Positions 20,239 to 28,735 of a DNA stretch of 36,283 bases are shown here, in pieces. Each line of letters begins with the position of its first letter. The stretch's first letter is position 1. Under the pieces are notes generated by a model. That model saw only the letters and a list, made by a program, of their open reading frames with translations. It ran no database searches and was not told where the DNA came from. Where the stretch lies: NCBI GenBank assembly GCA_031253545.1, contig JAIRWH010000086.1, positions 1 through 36,283 of the forward strand. Reading direction: 5' to 3'. A program made the position numbers and the translations under genes. This DNA comes from Oscillospiraceae bacterium (GTDB taxonomy: Bacteria > Bacillota > Clostridia > Oscillospirales > UBA929).

Positions 20239-20267
20239 ATTGTATCACCTGCCCGGCACGATGTCAA
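20239..20267 (-). promoter_or_regulatory. SigA-type promoter for rpoB-rpoC and the str genes
   Basis: On the minus strand a perfect TTGACA (20262-20267), 17 bp, then TACAAT (20239-20244). The start point is near 20232. It points into the GT2 promoter, so the 5' ends of the two transcripts should overlap by about 30 nt. Confidence 0.8.
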
Positions 20268-20333
20268 CATCTTTTTTGCGTTTTGCTCCAAACTTTTTTA
20301 TTCTGCCCTGCGCTTGGAGTTGTCGAGCGGATT

Positions 20334-21347
20334 ATGGAAACTGTCGTACTCATACCGGCATACAAACCGGATGCTAAACTGTTGGGTTTAGTGGCGGATT
20401 TGTGTTGTCCCGTTATCGTGGTGGACGATGGAAGCGGCGGCGATTACGCCGCCATTTTTACCGCGTTGGAGCAGCTTCCCCGGTGTGTTGTGCTACGCCA
20501 CAACACAAATCGCGGCAAGGGCGCGGCGTTGAAGACGGGTATGCGCGAGGCGCTCGTGAGCGGCGCAACGGGACTTGTGACCGCCGATGCCGACGGACAA
20601 CACCTGCCGGAAGATATACTCTCCGTGAAAAACGCCCTGGACACGCATCCGGGCAAACTTGTGCTTGGTTGCCGCGATTTTTCGCAAGCGCAATGCCCTT
20701 TCAAGAGCAGGGCGGGCAACATCATCACCCGGCGCATATTTCAGTTGATGACCGGCGTGCCCTGCACGGACACGCAAACCGGTCTGCGCGGCATACCGCT
20801 CGCCCTGTTGCGGAGCTTCTCCGAGATAGAGGGCGACCGCTACGATTACGAAATGAATATGCTCATATACGCCGCCAAGAGGGGCTACGGTTTCGCGGAG
20901 GTACCCATACACACCATCTACCTTGACGACAATAAATCCTCTCATTTCAAGCCGTTCTTGGATTCACTCAGGATTTACGGGCAGATTATCATCTTCACCC
21001 TCGTTTCCGTCATCTGCTCGGCTGTGGACATAAGCCTGTTTTGGTTGTTCACCTCCTCGGGCGCCTCGCTCCTGCCTTCCATCGCGGCGGCGCGCGCGTG
21101 TTCGTCGCTCATCAACTTCCTGCTGAATAAAAACATCACCTTCCGGCGGGGCAACGCCTTAATACCGGCGGCGCTCCGCTATTACACGCTCGTGGTATGC
21201 CAGATGTTCACAAGCTGGCTGCTGCTCTCGCTCATTGCGCGCATTAACCTGCCGTATCTTGTGCTGCAAAAGGCTGCGGTGGACTTCGCCCTGTTCATAG
21301 TCGGCTACAATATGCAGCGTATGCTGGTATTCAGAAAGAGACGATGA
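20334..21347 (+). CDS. Glycosyltransferase family 2 fused to a GtrA-type membrane domain
   Basis: A 337-residue two-domain protein. Residues 1-215 are a GT2 (dolichyl-phosphate-mannose-synthase-like) domain: IPAYKPD, VVDDGSGGD, the DxD-like TADADGQH, and RYDYEMNMLIYAAKRGYGFAEVPI. Residues 220-337 contain four hydrophobic segments of a GtrA-like domain, including AVDISLFW, SSLINFLLNKNITFRR and GYNMQRMLVFRKRR. Such fusions are thought to make and flip a polyprenyl-phosphate-linked sugar for cell-surface glycosylation. ATG 20334 is chosen by alignment with GT2 starts. The stop overlaps the next gene as ATGA. Confidence 0.88.
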   Translation: METVVLIPAYKPDAKLLGLVADLCCPVIVVDDGSGGDYAAIFTALEQLPRCVVLRHNTNRGKGAALKTGMREALVSGATGLVTADADGQHLPEDILSVKNALDTHPGKLVLGCRDFSQAQCPFKSRAGNIITRRIFQLMTGVPCTDTQTGLRGIPLALLRSFSEIEGDRYDYEMNMLIYAAKRGYGFAEVPIHTIYLDDNKSSHFKPFLDSLRIYGQIIIFTLVSVICSAVDISLFWLFTSSGASLLPSIAAARACSSLINFLLNKNITFRRGNALIPAALRYYTLVVCQMFTSWLLLSLIARINLPYLVLQKAAVDFALFIVGYNMQRMLVFRKRR

Positions 21348-22336
21348 GAAAGTACACATGGGCTGCGGCTTTCTCCGCGGCGCTTTTATGTTTCACTCTC
21401 GCCACATTGCTCGACGCGTTTGTGTGGGAGAGGGAGTTCGCAACACCCGCGCCCTCCCTGCCGTTTTCCTCCCCGACCCTCTCCTCCGCGCCGCCGCCCG
21501 CCTCCCCGTCCTCCGCGCCGCCGTCCGCCGTACCGCCACAAAGCCCGGAGGTAAGCGACGAACCCGACCCCCCAAAAAGCCCCGAACCGATACTGACCGA
21601 TATGTCGTATATTGACGGCGACATTGCCATCGTCATTGAGCGCGTGGAGCAATACGGCGCGGTATATTATGTGGCCGACGTTGTGCTTTCCGACCCATCC
21701 CTCCTCATGACCGCGTTTGCCAAAGGTAAGTACGGGAGGAATATCACCCAGAGAACTTCGGTAATGGCCGGCGAGAACAACGCCATATTCGCCGTAAACG
21801 GCGACTATTACGGCTTCCGCAACAGCGGCCTTATCATAAGAAACGGTGTCTTTTACCGCGATGTGCCCAGGCGCTCGCCGGATAACACCTCCGCCGTGAT
21901 AGACGCAAACGGCGATATGTTCGTTGTCACGGAGGGGCAAGTGTCCGGTCAGGGGCTGAGCGCCAACGGCGCGTGGCAGAGTTTTTCCTTCGGCCCCGCG
22001 CTCATAGACGGCGGCGTTAAGACCGCGTATGCCGCGGCGGGCACAAGGTCAAAGCACCCGCGCACGGCCTTCGGCCAAGCGGGTCCTTTGCATTACGTCT
22101 TTGTGGTGGTGGACGGCAGGACAAGCGAGAGCAGCGGCATGTCCTTCTCCGTGCTCGCGGACGTGCTCGCGGAACGCGGCTGCCATGTGGCGTACAACTT
22201 AGATGGCGGCGGCTCGTCTTGTATGTGGTTTAACGGGAAGGTCGTCAACACTCCCTCCGACGGCACCAAAATCGGCGAAAGGGCAATTTCCGACATAATA
22301 TACATACCCGCAAGCCTCGCGGGCGACGCGCAATGA
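21344..22336 (+). CDS. Exported phosphodiester glycosidase (NAGPA-like) domain protein
   Basis: A 330-residue protein. An N-terminal hydrophobic segment (AAAFSAALLCFTLATLL) acts as a signal or anchor and is followed by a Pro/Ser-rich spacer (about 33-85). The catalytic-type domain includes AVNGDYYGFRNSGLIIRNG, a FGPALIDGG block and the diagnostic AYNLDGGGSSCMWFNG. NAGPA-family enzymes remove GlcNAc from a phosphodiester; bacterial homologues are thought to act on cell-wall glycopolymers. It overlaps both neighbours by 4 nt, so it is co-translated with the glycosyltransferase. A role in modifying or trimming a surface glycopolymer is inference. Confidence 0.85.
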   Translation: MRKYTWAAAFSAALLCFTLATLLDAFVWEREFATPAPSLPFSSPTLSSAPPPASPSSAPPSAVPPQSPEVSDEPDPPKSPEPILTDMSYIDGDIAIVIERVEQYGAVYYVADVVLSDPSLLMTAFAKGKYGRNITQRTSVMAGENNAIFAVNGDYYGFRNSGLIIRNGVFYRDVPRRSPDNTSAVIDANGDMFVVTEGQVSGQGLSANGAWQSFSFGPALIDGGVKTAYAAAGTRSKHPRTAFGQAGPLHYVFVVVDGRTSESSGMSFSVLADVLAERGCHVAYNLDGGGSSCMWFNGKVVNTPSDGTKIGERAISDIIYIPASLAGDAQ

Positions 22337-22731
22337 GCAGACCGGGCAGAAACCTCACGGCATATGTGCTGCTCTCCGTGTTGCTGTTTTTATTCGACAA
22401 TATTTACGCTATGTTCGGCCACGGGGTGCGTTCGCTTTCCATGACCCTTGCTTGCCCCGCGTTGCTCGCGCTCGCGTTGCCGTTTGCTTTTTTGCGCTTT
22501 TTCCGTCCCGGCGCGGAAAAGGTCAGGGGTTACCGCCTTTTCCTGAACATCCACAGCACCGGCGCGGCTTTGCTCGTCATGGGTCTGTTGCTGCGCGGCG
22601 TATTGGAGATAGCCGGCGGCTATTCGGAGATACTGCCCTGGTATTTTGTGCTCGCGGCGGCAACGCTCGCCGTGGGTTTCTTTGAGTTCGCGCTGCTGCT
22701 GACAAGGTACGGCCACAAGAGAATCAAGTGA
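22333..22731 (+). CDS. Small integral membrane protein of unknown function
   Basis: A 132-residue protein with about four hydrophobic segments (LTAYVLLSVLLFLFDNIYAM, ACPALLALALPFAFLRFF, GAALLVMGLLLRGVLEI, WYFVLAAATLAVGFFEFALL). I do not recognise the family. Its start overlaps the glycosidase gene as ATGA, so it belongs to the surface-glycan operon. Its 3' end overlaps the 3' end of tyrS on the other strand by 8 bp, leaving no room for a terminator between them. Confidence 0.75.
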   Translation: MSRPGRNLTAYVLLSVLLFLFDNIYAMFGHGVRSLSMTLACPALLALALPFAFLRFFRPGAEKVRGYRLFLNIHSTGAALLVMGLLLRGVLEIAGGYSEILPWYFVLAAATLAVGFFEFALLLTRYGHKRIK

Positions 22732-23932
22732 ACACAACCTTGTGATATATTTTTTTACCCTTTCTGATTACGCAGCTACCCGCGCCCCGTTTATCGGCCA
22801 AATCGGCAAGCGGGTCCGTGACCCTTTGACCGTCTACTTCCACCCCGCCCTGCGTTATCAGCCTGCGCGCCTCGCTTTTGGACGCGACAAGGGAACAAGC
22901 CACAAGTATGTCGGTCAAAAGTGTGCCTCCGCCGCAAAGCGTGGTGGAGGGCATGTCGCCTTCGCCGGGGCCGCCGGAAAAGAGCGCGCGGGCGGTCTCC
23001 TTGGCTTTTTCCGCCTCGCCCTTGCCGTGGCAAAGCGCGGTAAGCTCGTAGGCTAACCGCTCTTTTGCTTCGTTGAGCCGTTCTCCCCGCCAATGCTCCA
23101 TGGCGGCGATTTCATCGAGCGGCACAAAGGTGAGCCGTTTCAAGTACGGTATCACGTCGGCATCGTCGGTATTGCGGAAGTATTGGTAGAAGTCGTGCGG
23201 CGGGGTTTTTTCCGGGTCGAGCCACACGGCCCCCTTCGCCGTTTTGCCCATCTTTCCCCCGGAGGAAGTGAGCAGCAGCGTCAGCGTCAGCGTGTGCGCG
23301 TCGCGGCCGAGCTTGCGGCGAATCAGCTCCGTGCCTCCGAGCATATTGGACCACTGGTCGTCGCCGCCGCATTGCAGGTTGCATCCGTAACGCTCGTGCA
23401 GCAAGAGATAGTCGTAGCTTTGCATGAGCATATAGTTAAACTCCAAAAAGCTCAGGCCTTTTTGCAGGCGCGATTTATAGCACTCGGCGGCGAGCATGCG
23501 GTTTACCGAGAAATGCACGCCCACGTCGCGCAGAAAATCCACATAGTTGAGCTTGGTAAGCCAATCGGCGTTGTTTACCATTATCGCGCCGCCTTCGGAA
23601 AAGTCGAGAAACCTTGTCATCTGGCGGCGAAAGCACTCCGCGTTGCGCTCGATTGTCTCCGGTGTCATCACGCGCCGCATCTCCGTCTTGTCCGTGGGGT
23701 CACCCACAAGCGTGGTGCCCCCGCCGATGAGCGCGATGGGCTTATTGCCCGCCTTTTGCAAGTGTCTCATCACAATGAGCGGCACGAAATGACCCACCGT
23801 GAGGCTGTCGGCCGTTGGGTCGAAGCCCACGTAAAACACGGCCGCGCCGCCGTTTACCATCTCGCGCACTTCGCTCTCGCCCGTGGTCTGCGCAATCAGC
23901 CCGCGCGCGCGCAGTTCGTCATACACCTTCAT
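22724..23932 (-). CDS. tyrS: Tyrosyl-tRNA synthetase
   Basis: A 402-residue class I TyrRS. YVGFDPTADSLTVGHFVPL holds the HIGH-like signature, GGKMGKTAKG the KMSKS-like loop, and residues from about 335 form an S4 RNA-binding domain (SEARRLITQGGVEVDGQRV). ATG 23932 shares one base with the recN stop (TAATG), showing translational coupling to recN. No T-box leader can exist here because the gene begins inside an operon, which is unusual because many Firmicutes tyrS genes are T-box controlled. Confidence 0.96.
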   Translation of the reverse strand: MKVYDELRARGLIAQTTGESEVREMVNGGAAVFYVGFDPTADSLTVGHFVPLIVMRHLQKAGNKPIALIGGGTTLVGDPTDKTEMRRVMTPETIERNAECFRRQMTRFLDFSEGGAIMVNNADWLTKLNYVDFLRDVGVHFSVNRMLAAECYKSRLQKGLSFLEFNYMLMQSYDYLLLHERYGCNLQCGGDDQWSNMLGGTELIRRKLGRDAHTLTLTLLLTSSGGKMGKTAKGAVWLDPEKTPPHDFYQYFRNTDDADVIPYLKRLTFVPLDEIAAMEHWRGERLNEAKERLAYELTALCHGKGEAEKAKETARALFSGGPGEGDMPSTTLCGGGTLLTDILVACSLVASKSEARRLITQGGVEVDGQRVTDPLADLADKRGAGSCVIRKGKKIYHKVVFT

Positions 23933-25572
23933 TATTGCCCTCTCCCCTCTTGTGCTTTCCGCTTTTCCGCCTGCTCCAACAAATCTCCGGCACCCGCCAG
24001 GGTCGCCTCGGTAATTTCGTTCCCACCGATAACGCGGGCGATTTCCGCCACACGCGCCTCGTAGTCGAGCTTCGTGGCACCCGTAAGCGTACGGTCGCCG
24101 CCCGTATCCTTGGATATGTAATAGTGCGCGTCCGCCATGGCCGCGATTTGCGGCAGATGGGTAACGCATATAACCTGCCTGTGCCGCGCCGCGTCGTACA
24201 GCTTCTCGGCCACCTTCTGCGCCGCGCGCCCGGATACCCCGGAGTCTATTTCGTCAAATATCAATGTGCCGATGTCCTCCGCGTCAGACAGGGCGTTTTT
24301 CATGGCGAGCATCACGCGCGCCAGTTCGCCGCCGGAAGCGGTCTTAGACAGCGGCTTTAAGTCTTCGCCCGGATTGGCGGCAAGCAAGAAACGTACCGCG
24401 TCCGCGCCGTGCTCGCAAAGCTCGCGCGGCGACAGCTCAACGACAAACCGCACCTTCGCCATGTCTAAGTCGCGCAACTGCGCCTCCACCGTTTTTTGCA
24501 GCTTGTTCGCGGCGGCCGCGCGGAGTTTGGAGAGTTTTGCCGTCAGCAAGCCCAACGCGGTTTGCGCCTTTTCTTTTTCGGCTTCCAAAGCCCGCAAGCG
24601 CTCCGCCTCCGAATCCATATCCGCCAGTTCGCGTTTCCACTTTTCGGGCAAGCAGGGCAGTTCGTCCGCCGTCACATTATACTTATGCTTGAGCCTGTAT
24701 ATTAGGTCTAAACGCGCCTCGATGGCATCCGGGCTCCACGGAAACCGCTCCAAGTCGTCTGTTTTTGCCCGCACCGTCTCCGCCGCGTCCGCCGCCTCAT
24801 AGCGCATCGCGTCTAACCTTTCGGCGGCGCTGTAATCACCCGCGCCGTGTTTTTCCGCTTCGCGCAGTTGCCGCGCCGCCTCGCCGAGCAGCTCCGCCGC
24901 GCCCGCCGCCTCGTCTGTGCCGGCTAAGGCCGCATAGGCGGCGTTGTAGGCCGCGGCTATTATTTCCGCGTTCTTTATCTGTTTCCGCGCGTCTTGCAGC
25001 CCTTTCTCCTCCCCGGCGTAAACGTCGGCGTTTTCCGTTTCCTCTATGCAATACCGCAGCGCGTCCGCCCTTTGCTCCCTCGCGTTCTCGTCTTCCCTCA
25101 GTTTCGCCGCCGCGCGCTCCATCTCCGCGAGCTCGCGGTAGCCGGACACATGCGGCGCTGTGTCCGCCCGCGCGAAAAGGTCAAGCAACCCTAGGTGATT
25201 TTCGTCTTGCAGCAAACCCTGCGCGTCGTGCTGCCCGTGTATCTGCGCCAGCGTCACGCCCAGTTCCCGCAGCTGCGCCACGGTCACGGGCTTGCCGTTT
25301 ACCTTGCATATATTCTTACCGTCTTGGAATATCTCGCGCTGCACCAAGGTTTCTTCCCCGGCGTGATGAAACAGCGCGCTCACAAACGCCTTGCGGCAGC
25401 CGGAGCGCAAAAGCTCGCGCGAGGCGCGCTCGCCCAGGGCGGCGGCGAGCGAATCCACAATAATAGACTTGCCCGCGCCCGTTTCGCCCGTAAGCAGATT
25501 AAGGCCGGGCTCGAAGGTGATGTCGGCCTCCTCAACGACGGCGATATTCTCAATATGCAGCAATGTGAGCAC
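23932..25572 (-). CDS. recN: DNA repair protein RecN
   Basis: A 546-residue SMC-like ATPase acting in double-strand-break repair. Walker A GETGAGKS is near residue 30. A long central coiled coil (about 150-370) carries Ala/Glu/Lys-rich heptads. The ABC signature SKTASGGELARVMLAM and Walker B TLIFDEIDSGVSG follow. GTG 25572 is chosen: it has GGGG 7 nt upstream and gives the usual MLTLLHIENIAVVEE start, whereas the longer frame runs into argR. The argR-recN order is conserved in Firmicutes. Confidence 0.95.
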   Translation of the reverse strand: MLTLLHIENIAVVEEADITFEPGLNLLTGETGAGKSIIVDSLAAALGERASRELLRSGCRKAFVSALFHHAGEETLVQREIFQDGKNICKVNGKPVTVAQLRELGVTLAQIHGQHDAQGLLQDENHLGLLDLFARADTAPHVSGYRELAEMERAAAKLREDENAREQRADALRYCIEETENADVYAGEEKGLQDARKQIKNAEIIAAAYNAAYAALAGTDEAAGAAELLGEAARQLREAEKHGAGDYSAAERLDAMRYEAADAAETVRAKTDDLERFPWSPDAIEARLDLIYRLKHKYNVTADELPCLPEKWKRELADMDSEAERLRALEAEKEKAQTALGLLTAKLSKLRAAAANKLQKTVEAQLRDLDMAKVRFVVELSPRELCEHGADAVRFLLAANPGEDLKPLSKTASGGELARVMLAMKNALSDAEDIGTLIFDEIDSGVSGRAAQKVAEKLYDAARHRQVICVTHLPQIAAMADAHYYISKDTGGDRTLTGATKLDYEARVAEIARVIGGNEITEATLAGAGDLLEQAEKRKAQEGRGQ

Positions 25573-25585
25573 AAGATAACCCCGT

Positions 25586-26032
25586 TTACAGCAGAATATT
25601 GTTGATGGCGCGCAACAGTTCGCGGGCATCCGCATCGGACTTCATGGCGAGAAAGGCGGTGTCGTCGCCGGCGAGTGTGCCCACCAGGCCGGTAATACTC
25701 ATGGAGTCTAACGCCGAGCAGGCCGCCGACGCAAGACCGGGCAACGTCTTTAACACCACTATATTCTTCGCGATGTCGCACGATATAACGCTCTCGCGGA
25801 AAATGGTCTTCAAGCGGGGGGTCAGCCCGCCGTCGGAAAGGTTTTCCGCGCAGTAGCGATACGCCCCGCCGCCCACGGGCGCTTTCACCAAGCGCAGCTG
25901 CCTTATATCGCGCGACACCGTGGCCTGCGTCACGGCAAACCCGCTCGCCTCCAGCTTTTCGCACAGCTCCTTTTGTGTGCCGACAGGCTCGCGCGCGATA
26001 ATCTCCAAGATTTTGTTTCGGCGCAAGTACAT
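25586..26032 (-). CDS. argR: Arginine repressor ArgR
   Basis: A 148-residue ArgR/AhrC. The winged helix contains VTQATVSRDIRQLRLVK (about 34-50), and the C-terminal oligomerisation and arginine-binding core has GTLAGDDTAFLAM. ATG 26032 is supported by GGAAGG about 7 nt upstream. It ends 13 nt before recN. Its upstream side adjoins the integrase of the mobile element, so the native argR promoter region may have been altered by integration. Confidence 0.95.
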   Translation of the reverse strand: MYLRRNKILEIIAREPVGTQKELCEKLEASGFAVTQATVSRDIRQLRLVKAPVGGGAYRYCAENLSDGGLTPRLKTIFRESVISCDIAKNIVVLKTLPGLASAACSALDSMSITGLVGTLAGDDTAFLAMKSDADARELLRAINNILL

Positions 26033-26074
26033 TCTACCGCCTTCCACGTTTCTTACCTTTCTCTGCCGTTTGCC

Positions 26075-26098
26075 AAACCCCTTGCGCCACAAGGGTTT
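26075..26098. other. Stem-loop between the integrase and argR
   Basis: AAACCC-C-TTG pairs with CAAGGGTTT around a 5-nt loop (9 bp with one bulged C). It follows the integrase stop on the minus strand, but there is no U-tract beyond the stem, so termination would be weak. Confidence 0.35.
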
Positions 26099-26148
26099 TG
26101 GCCCTCTCTCGTTTTTTTCGCTTCCCGCTGTTTCTGCCCTTACTTTTC

Positions 26149-27303
26149 TCAAATCGTGTACGAATCGTGTACGGAACAACCGACCCGATTGAGTACGGCG
26201 ATAGCCTTTTCCTCCTCTTTCGGGTAAAGGTGGGAGTACGTATTCCACGTCATCTCAACCTTTGCATGGCCAAGCCGCCGCGCAACCTCTTGAATGTTGA
26301 TACCCTCACTCGCAAGCAAAGACGCGTGGCTGTGCCGAAAGTCGTGTATGCGTATCCTCTTGACCCCCGCCACCTCCGCATATGTCCTGTTCCGCTTGGC
26401 AAGAACAACTCTCGTGACGACATCGGTACCCCCACATACCCTAAGACCGTCCACACCGCTCATAAGCTCCTTATGCCTTCGTTTCTGCTCGTTAAGGATA
26501 ACCATAAGAGGCTTTGGGATTTGCAACGTCCTCATGGATGACCTGTTCTTGGGAGGGGTTTCTTCGTTGTATATACTCATACTCCTTCTCACCGACAAAT
26601 ACTCACCGCTAATATCACCCCACTTCAACGCCAATATCTCCCCTATGCGAAGCCCCGTGTAATACGCTATGGCGAAGAACACATAATAGTTCCACTCGAC
26701 GTAAGTGTTCTTGTTGGTTTCGCAATTCTGCGCACTGCTCCTTGCTACGCCGATGAACCGCTCAAACTCCTCAGGGGTATAATAGCTCGCATCAGGCTTT
26801 ATGCTCATTACATCGCGGAAATTGCCAATACGAAAAAGGGGATTCTTAGTAATGTACTCCATCTTGACCGCACAGTTGAGAATCGCCCTCAACAATGAGT
26901 AAATCTCCTTTTTTGTCGAACAAAGCAAACCTGTCTTCTCAACCCCCAACTTCCATCCTTGGAGTACCGATGCTGTTAGCCTGTCAATCCGCACTTCGCC
27001 CAACGTATCTTTGATATAGTGCACATATTTCGACAAGCGCGATGCATATGTCGTCTTCCTCGTCTCATACTGCTTGACGGCTATGTACTCCTCGAACAAC
27101 TGCTGTACCGTTTTCCTTGTTGTCGGGTTCTCCTTCTTCTCCTTAACCTCCGTGTACAGCGCCCTCTCCAAATCACGCGCCGCTTCCAAGCCGTATGCCG
27201 TGCGCGTTACCTGCTTAGCACCCCCCGACTCATCCATAAAATTGACTCTCACCAGATACTTCCGCAAGCCGTCCCTCTTGCCCGTTGTCTTGTAAATAGG
27301 CAC
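26149..27303 (-). CDS. Tyrosine-type site-specific integrase
   Basis: A 384-residue phage/ICE-type tyrosine recombinase. It has an N-terminal arm-binding region, a SAM-like core-binding domain (about 65-165, VQQLFEEYIAVKQYETRKTT) and a catalytic domain with the Arg of YYTGLRIGEILALKWGD, HDFRHSHASLLASEG, LGHAKVEMTWNTYSHLYP (nucleophile Tyr). All R-H-R-H-Y residues are visible, so it looks active. It starts with GTG 27303 behind GGAGGG (7-nt spacing) and has a promoter at 27340-27368. It marks the left boundary of the element; its last codons contain a tandem repeat that may be part of the attachment site. Confidence 0.93.
   Translation of the reverse strand: MPIYKTTGKRDGLRKYLVRVNFMDESGGAKQVTRTAYGLEAARDLERALYTEVKEKKENPTTRKTVQQLFEEYIAVKQYETRKTTYASRLSKYVHYIKDTLGEVRIDRLTASVLQGWKLGVEKTGLLCSTKKEIYSLLRAILNCAVKMEYITKNPLFRIGNFRDVMSIKPDASYYTPEEFERFIGVARSSAQNCETNKNTYVEWNYYVFFAIAYYTGLRIGEILALKWGDISGEYLSVRRSMSIYNEETPPKNRSSMRTLQIPKPLMVILNEQKRRHKELMSGVDGLRVCGGTDVVTRVVLAKRNRTYAEVAGVKRIRIHDFRHSHASLLASEGINIQEVARRLGHAKVEMTWNTYSHLYPKEEEKAIAVLNRVGCSVHDSYTI
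26152..26173. repeat. Perfect tandem 11-bp repeat at the integrase 3' end; candidate attachment site
   Basis: AATCGTGTACG occurs twice without a gap (26152-26162 and 26163-26173) and overlaps the last codons of the integrase. This is where an attachment site would be expected. The matching copy at the far end lies outside the window. Confidence 0.5.
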
Positions 27304-27339
27304 AGTATTCCCTCCAAGGCGGCTTGACTTTGCGCTATC

Positions 27340-27368
27340 ATTTTAACATAATCTCGTCACACTATCAA
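27340..27368 (-). promoter_or_regulatory. Promoter of the integrase gene
   Basis: On the minus strand TTGATA (27363-27368), 17 bp, then TAAAAT (27340-27345), about 37 bp before the GTG start. Confidence 0.65.
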
Positions 27369-27469
27369 GCCTTTTTATAAGACCCTGACCCCCCCTTGGC
27401 TATGGCATCTCAAGCGTTTTTTCTCGCAACCATAACAGCTTAATACACCCTGCCCCTCATTCCTTTTCC

Positions 27470-27760
27470 CTATATCATCCCATATTTCCTGAGCTTTTCC
27501 ATACGCTTCTCCAAGTCGTCGATGTTAAGCCCCCACACCTCATAAGCTATGCCTGTATTGACCGTATGTATTCCAAAGGAACGTACATTTCTGTTAATCA
27601 TTTCCTCTCTTACCATCTGTTTGAGAGCTGCAATCTTACACGACGAATGTCTGTCGCCAAATATCTCGGCAATTTCTTTGTTCCCTATCTCCGGGTACAA
27701 GTAGTATACCCTCACCGCATTCTCAATGTTGCTTATCTGTGGAACACCGCTCCTTGCCAT
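27470..27760 (-). CDS. Small HTH-like protein of a mobile element
   Basis: A 96-residue protein I do not recognise by name. The segment YPEIGNKEIAEIFGDRHSSC followed by KIAALKQMVREEM resembles a helix-turn-helix, so it may bind DNA. Its ATG at 27760 has GGAGGGAG about 8 nt upstream. It follows the RusA-like gene by 22 nt and is probably in the same operon. Confidence 0.6.
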   Translation of the reverse strand: MARSGVPQISNIENAVRVYYLYPEIGNKEIAEIFGDRHSSCKIAALKQMVREEMINRNVRSFGIHTVNTGIAYEVWGLNIDDLEKRMEKLRKYGMI

Positions 27761-27782
27761 AATTTTTCTCCCTCCACTCGTT

Positions 27783-28208
27783 TTAATGAAGATTTACGCC
27801 GAGACTTTCTATTTGGATTTCAAGCCTTGGTTTTATGGAATAATACTTTTCTATCCTTGCGTCCGTAATCTGGGAGTCGTCGCGGTACGCAACCCCATTT
27901 AGGGCATCTTCGATAAGTTTCAGTATATTCGAGGCGTCGGGTTTCTTTGTGGGTCGTATTTCCCCGCTTTCCATCGCCGCTTTTGTCTTTTTGTTTTTTT
28001 GTGAGGGAATGCCGCAGTATGCGATGACGCTTATTGATAACGCCCCGGTTTCGTGTTTTATATTTCCGCATTGTCTTATGTATTCTATGCGGATTATGTT
28101 TTCGCTCATTGCGGTTTTTCCATCAGTATAGGTAATCACGTAATTGCTGTGTCTTGAAAACCGAGGTCTCCCCTTCCCCGTTGGCTCGCCGTCAACGACA
28201 AATTTCAT
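27783..28208 (-). CDS. RusA-family Holliday junction resolvase
   Basis: A 141-residue RusA-like endonuclease. FVVDGEPTGKGRPRFSR at the start and the acidic catalytic-type block KPDASNILKLIEDALNGVAY followed by RDDSQI are diagnostic. RusA enzymes resolve Holliday junctions and are common in prophages and ICEs. ATG 28208 is chosen over the longer frame from 28292 because AGGAGGA is 6 nt upstream and the protein then begins like other RusA proteins. It overlaps the preceding gene by 17 nt. Confidence 0.82.
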   Translation of the reverse strand: MKFVVDGEPTGKGRPRFSRHSNYVITYTDGKTAMSENIIRIEYIRQCGNIKHETGALSISVIAYCGIPSQKNKKTKAAMESGEIRPTKKPDASNILKLIEDALNGVAYRDDSQITDARIEKYYSIKPRLEIQIESLGVNLH

Positions 28209-28662
28209 CTTCGTCCTCCTGTGCGTCCTCCTGTGTATTGTCAAAAACGGGCTTGTTATAAATGTCCGTGAATTCCCATTTGCCGTTTTCATAACGCGCC
28301 CTGAATAGCGCGATGTTGTAGGAATAGCCGTTTAGCAAGACATAGTACAGTTCGGCGGTGGTGGAATAAGAAAGTGTGCCGTTTATCTCAACGGGAAACC
28401 CCTCCGCCTCTATCGCGATATATTCCGTTAATTTGCCAAAAGCCCCGATTTCTGTTTTTATGTTGCCTGTTGTTGTTGTGGCTCGTAATCCGAGTCCGTA
28501 TCTTTTGCTGAGATACTCGCCGAAATCGCCGTCTAAGCTGTGTTCCATGATTTCCGTTTCAAATGAAATATTGATATTGCCGAATATTTTTTCCGTGTAG
28601 TCATACAGTGGGCGGAAGTTGATGCCGTTCAAGAAATCCCTTTTCTTTTGGGTCTGTTTCAT
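28192..28662 (-). CDS. Hypothetical mobile-element protein
   Basis: A 156-residue protein that I do not recognise. It appears soluble: a basic start, a mixed alpha/beta body with FPVEINGTLSYSTTAELYYV, and a very acidic tail (NTQEDAQEDEDEICR). ATG 28662 has AGGAGGG 7 nt upstream and is preferred over 28689. It overlaps the RusA-like gene by 17 nt, so the two are co-translated. Confidence 0.6.
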   Translation of the reverse strand: MKQTQKKRDFLNGINFRPLYDYTEKIFGNINISFETEIMEHSLDGDFGEYLSKRYGLGLRATTTTGNIKTEIGAFGKLTEYIAIEAEGFPVEINGTLSYSTTAELYYVLLNGYSYNIALFRARYENGKWEFTDIYNKPVFDNTQEDAQEDEDEICR

Positions 28663-28696
28663 AATGCCCTCCTTTTGTTTTTTCAACATAATAATG

Positions 28697-28717
28697 CCTG
28701 TGGAAATAATCCACAGG
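28697..28717 (-). terminator. Stem-loop after the first HipA-like gene
   Basis: CCTGTGGA and TCCACAGG form a perfect 8-bp stem with a 5-nt loop, 18 nt past the HipA-like stop. On the minus strand it is followed by an AT-rich stretch, not a clean U-tract, so termination is likely partial. Confidence 0.5.
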
Positions 28718-28735
28718 TATCAATAGTTGATTCGG

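Noticed and set aside
22724-23932. T-box control of tyrS
   Set aside because: The gene begins at the recN stop, so there is no leader region.
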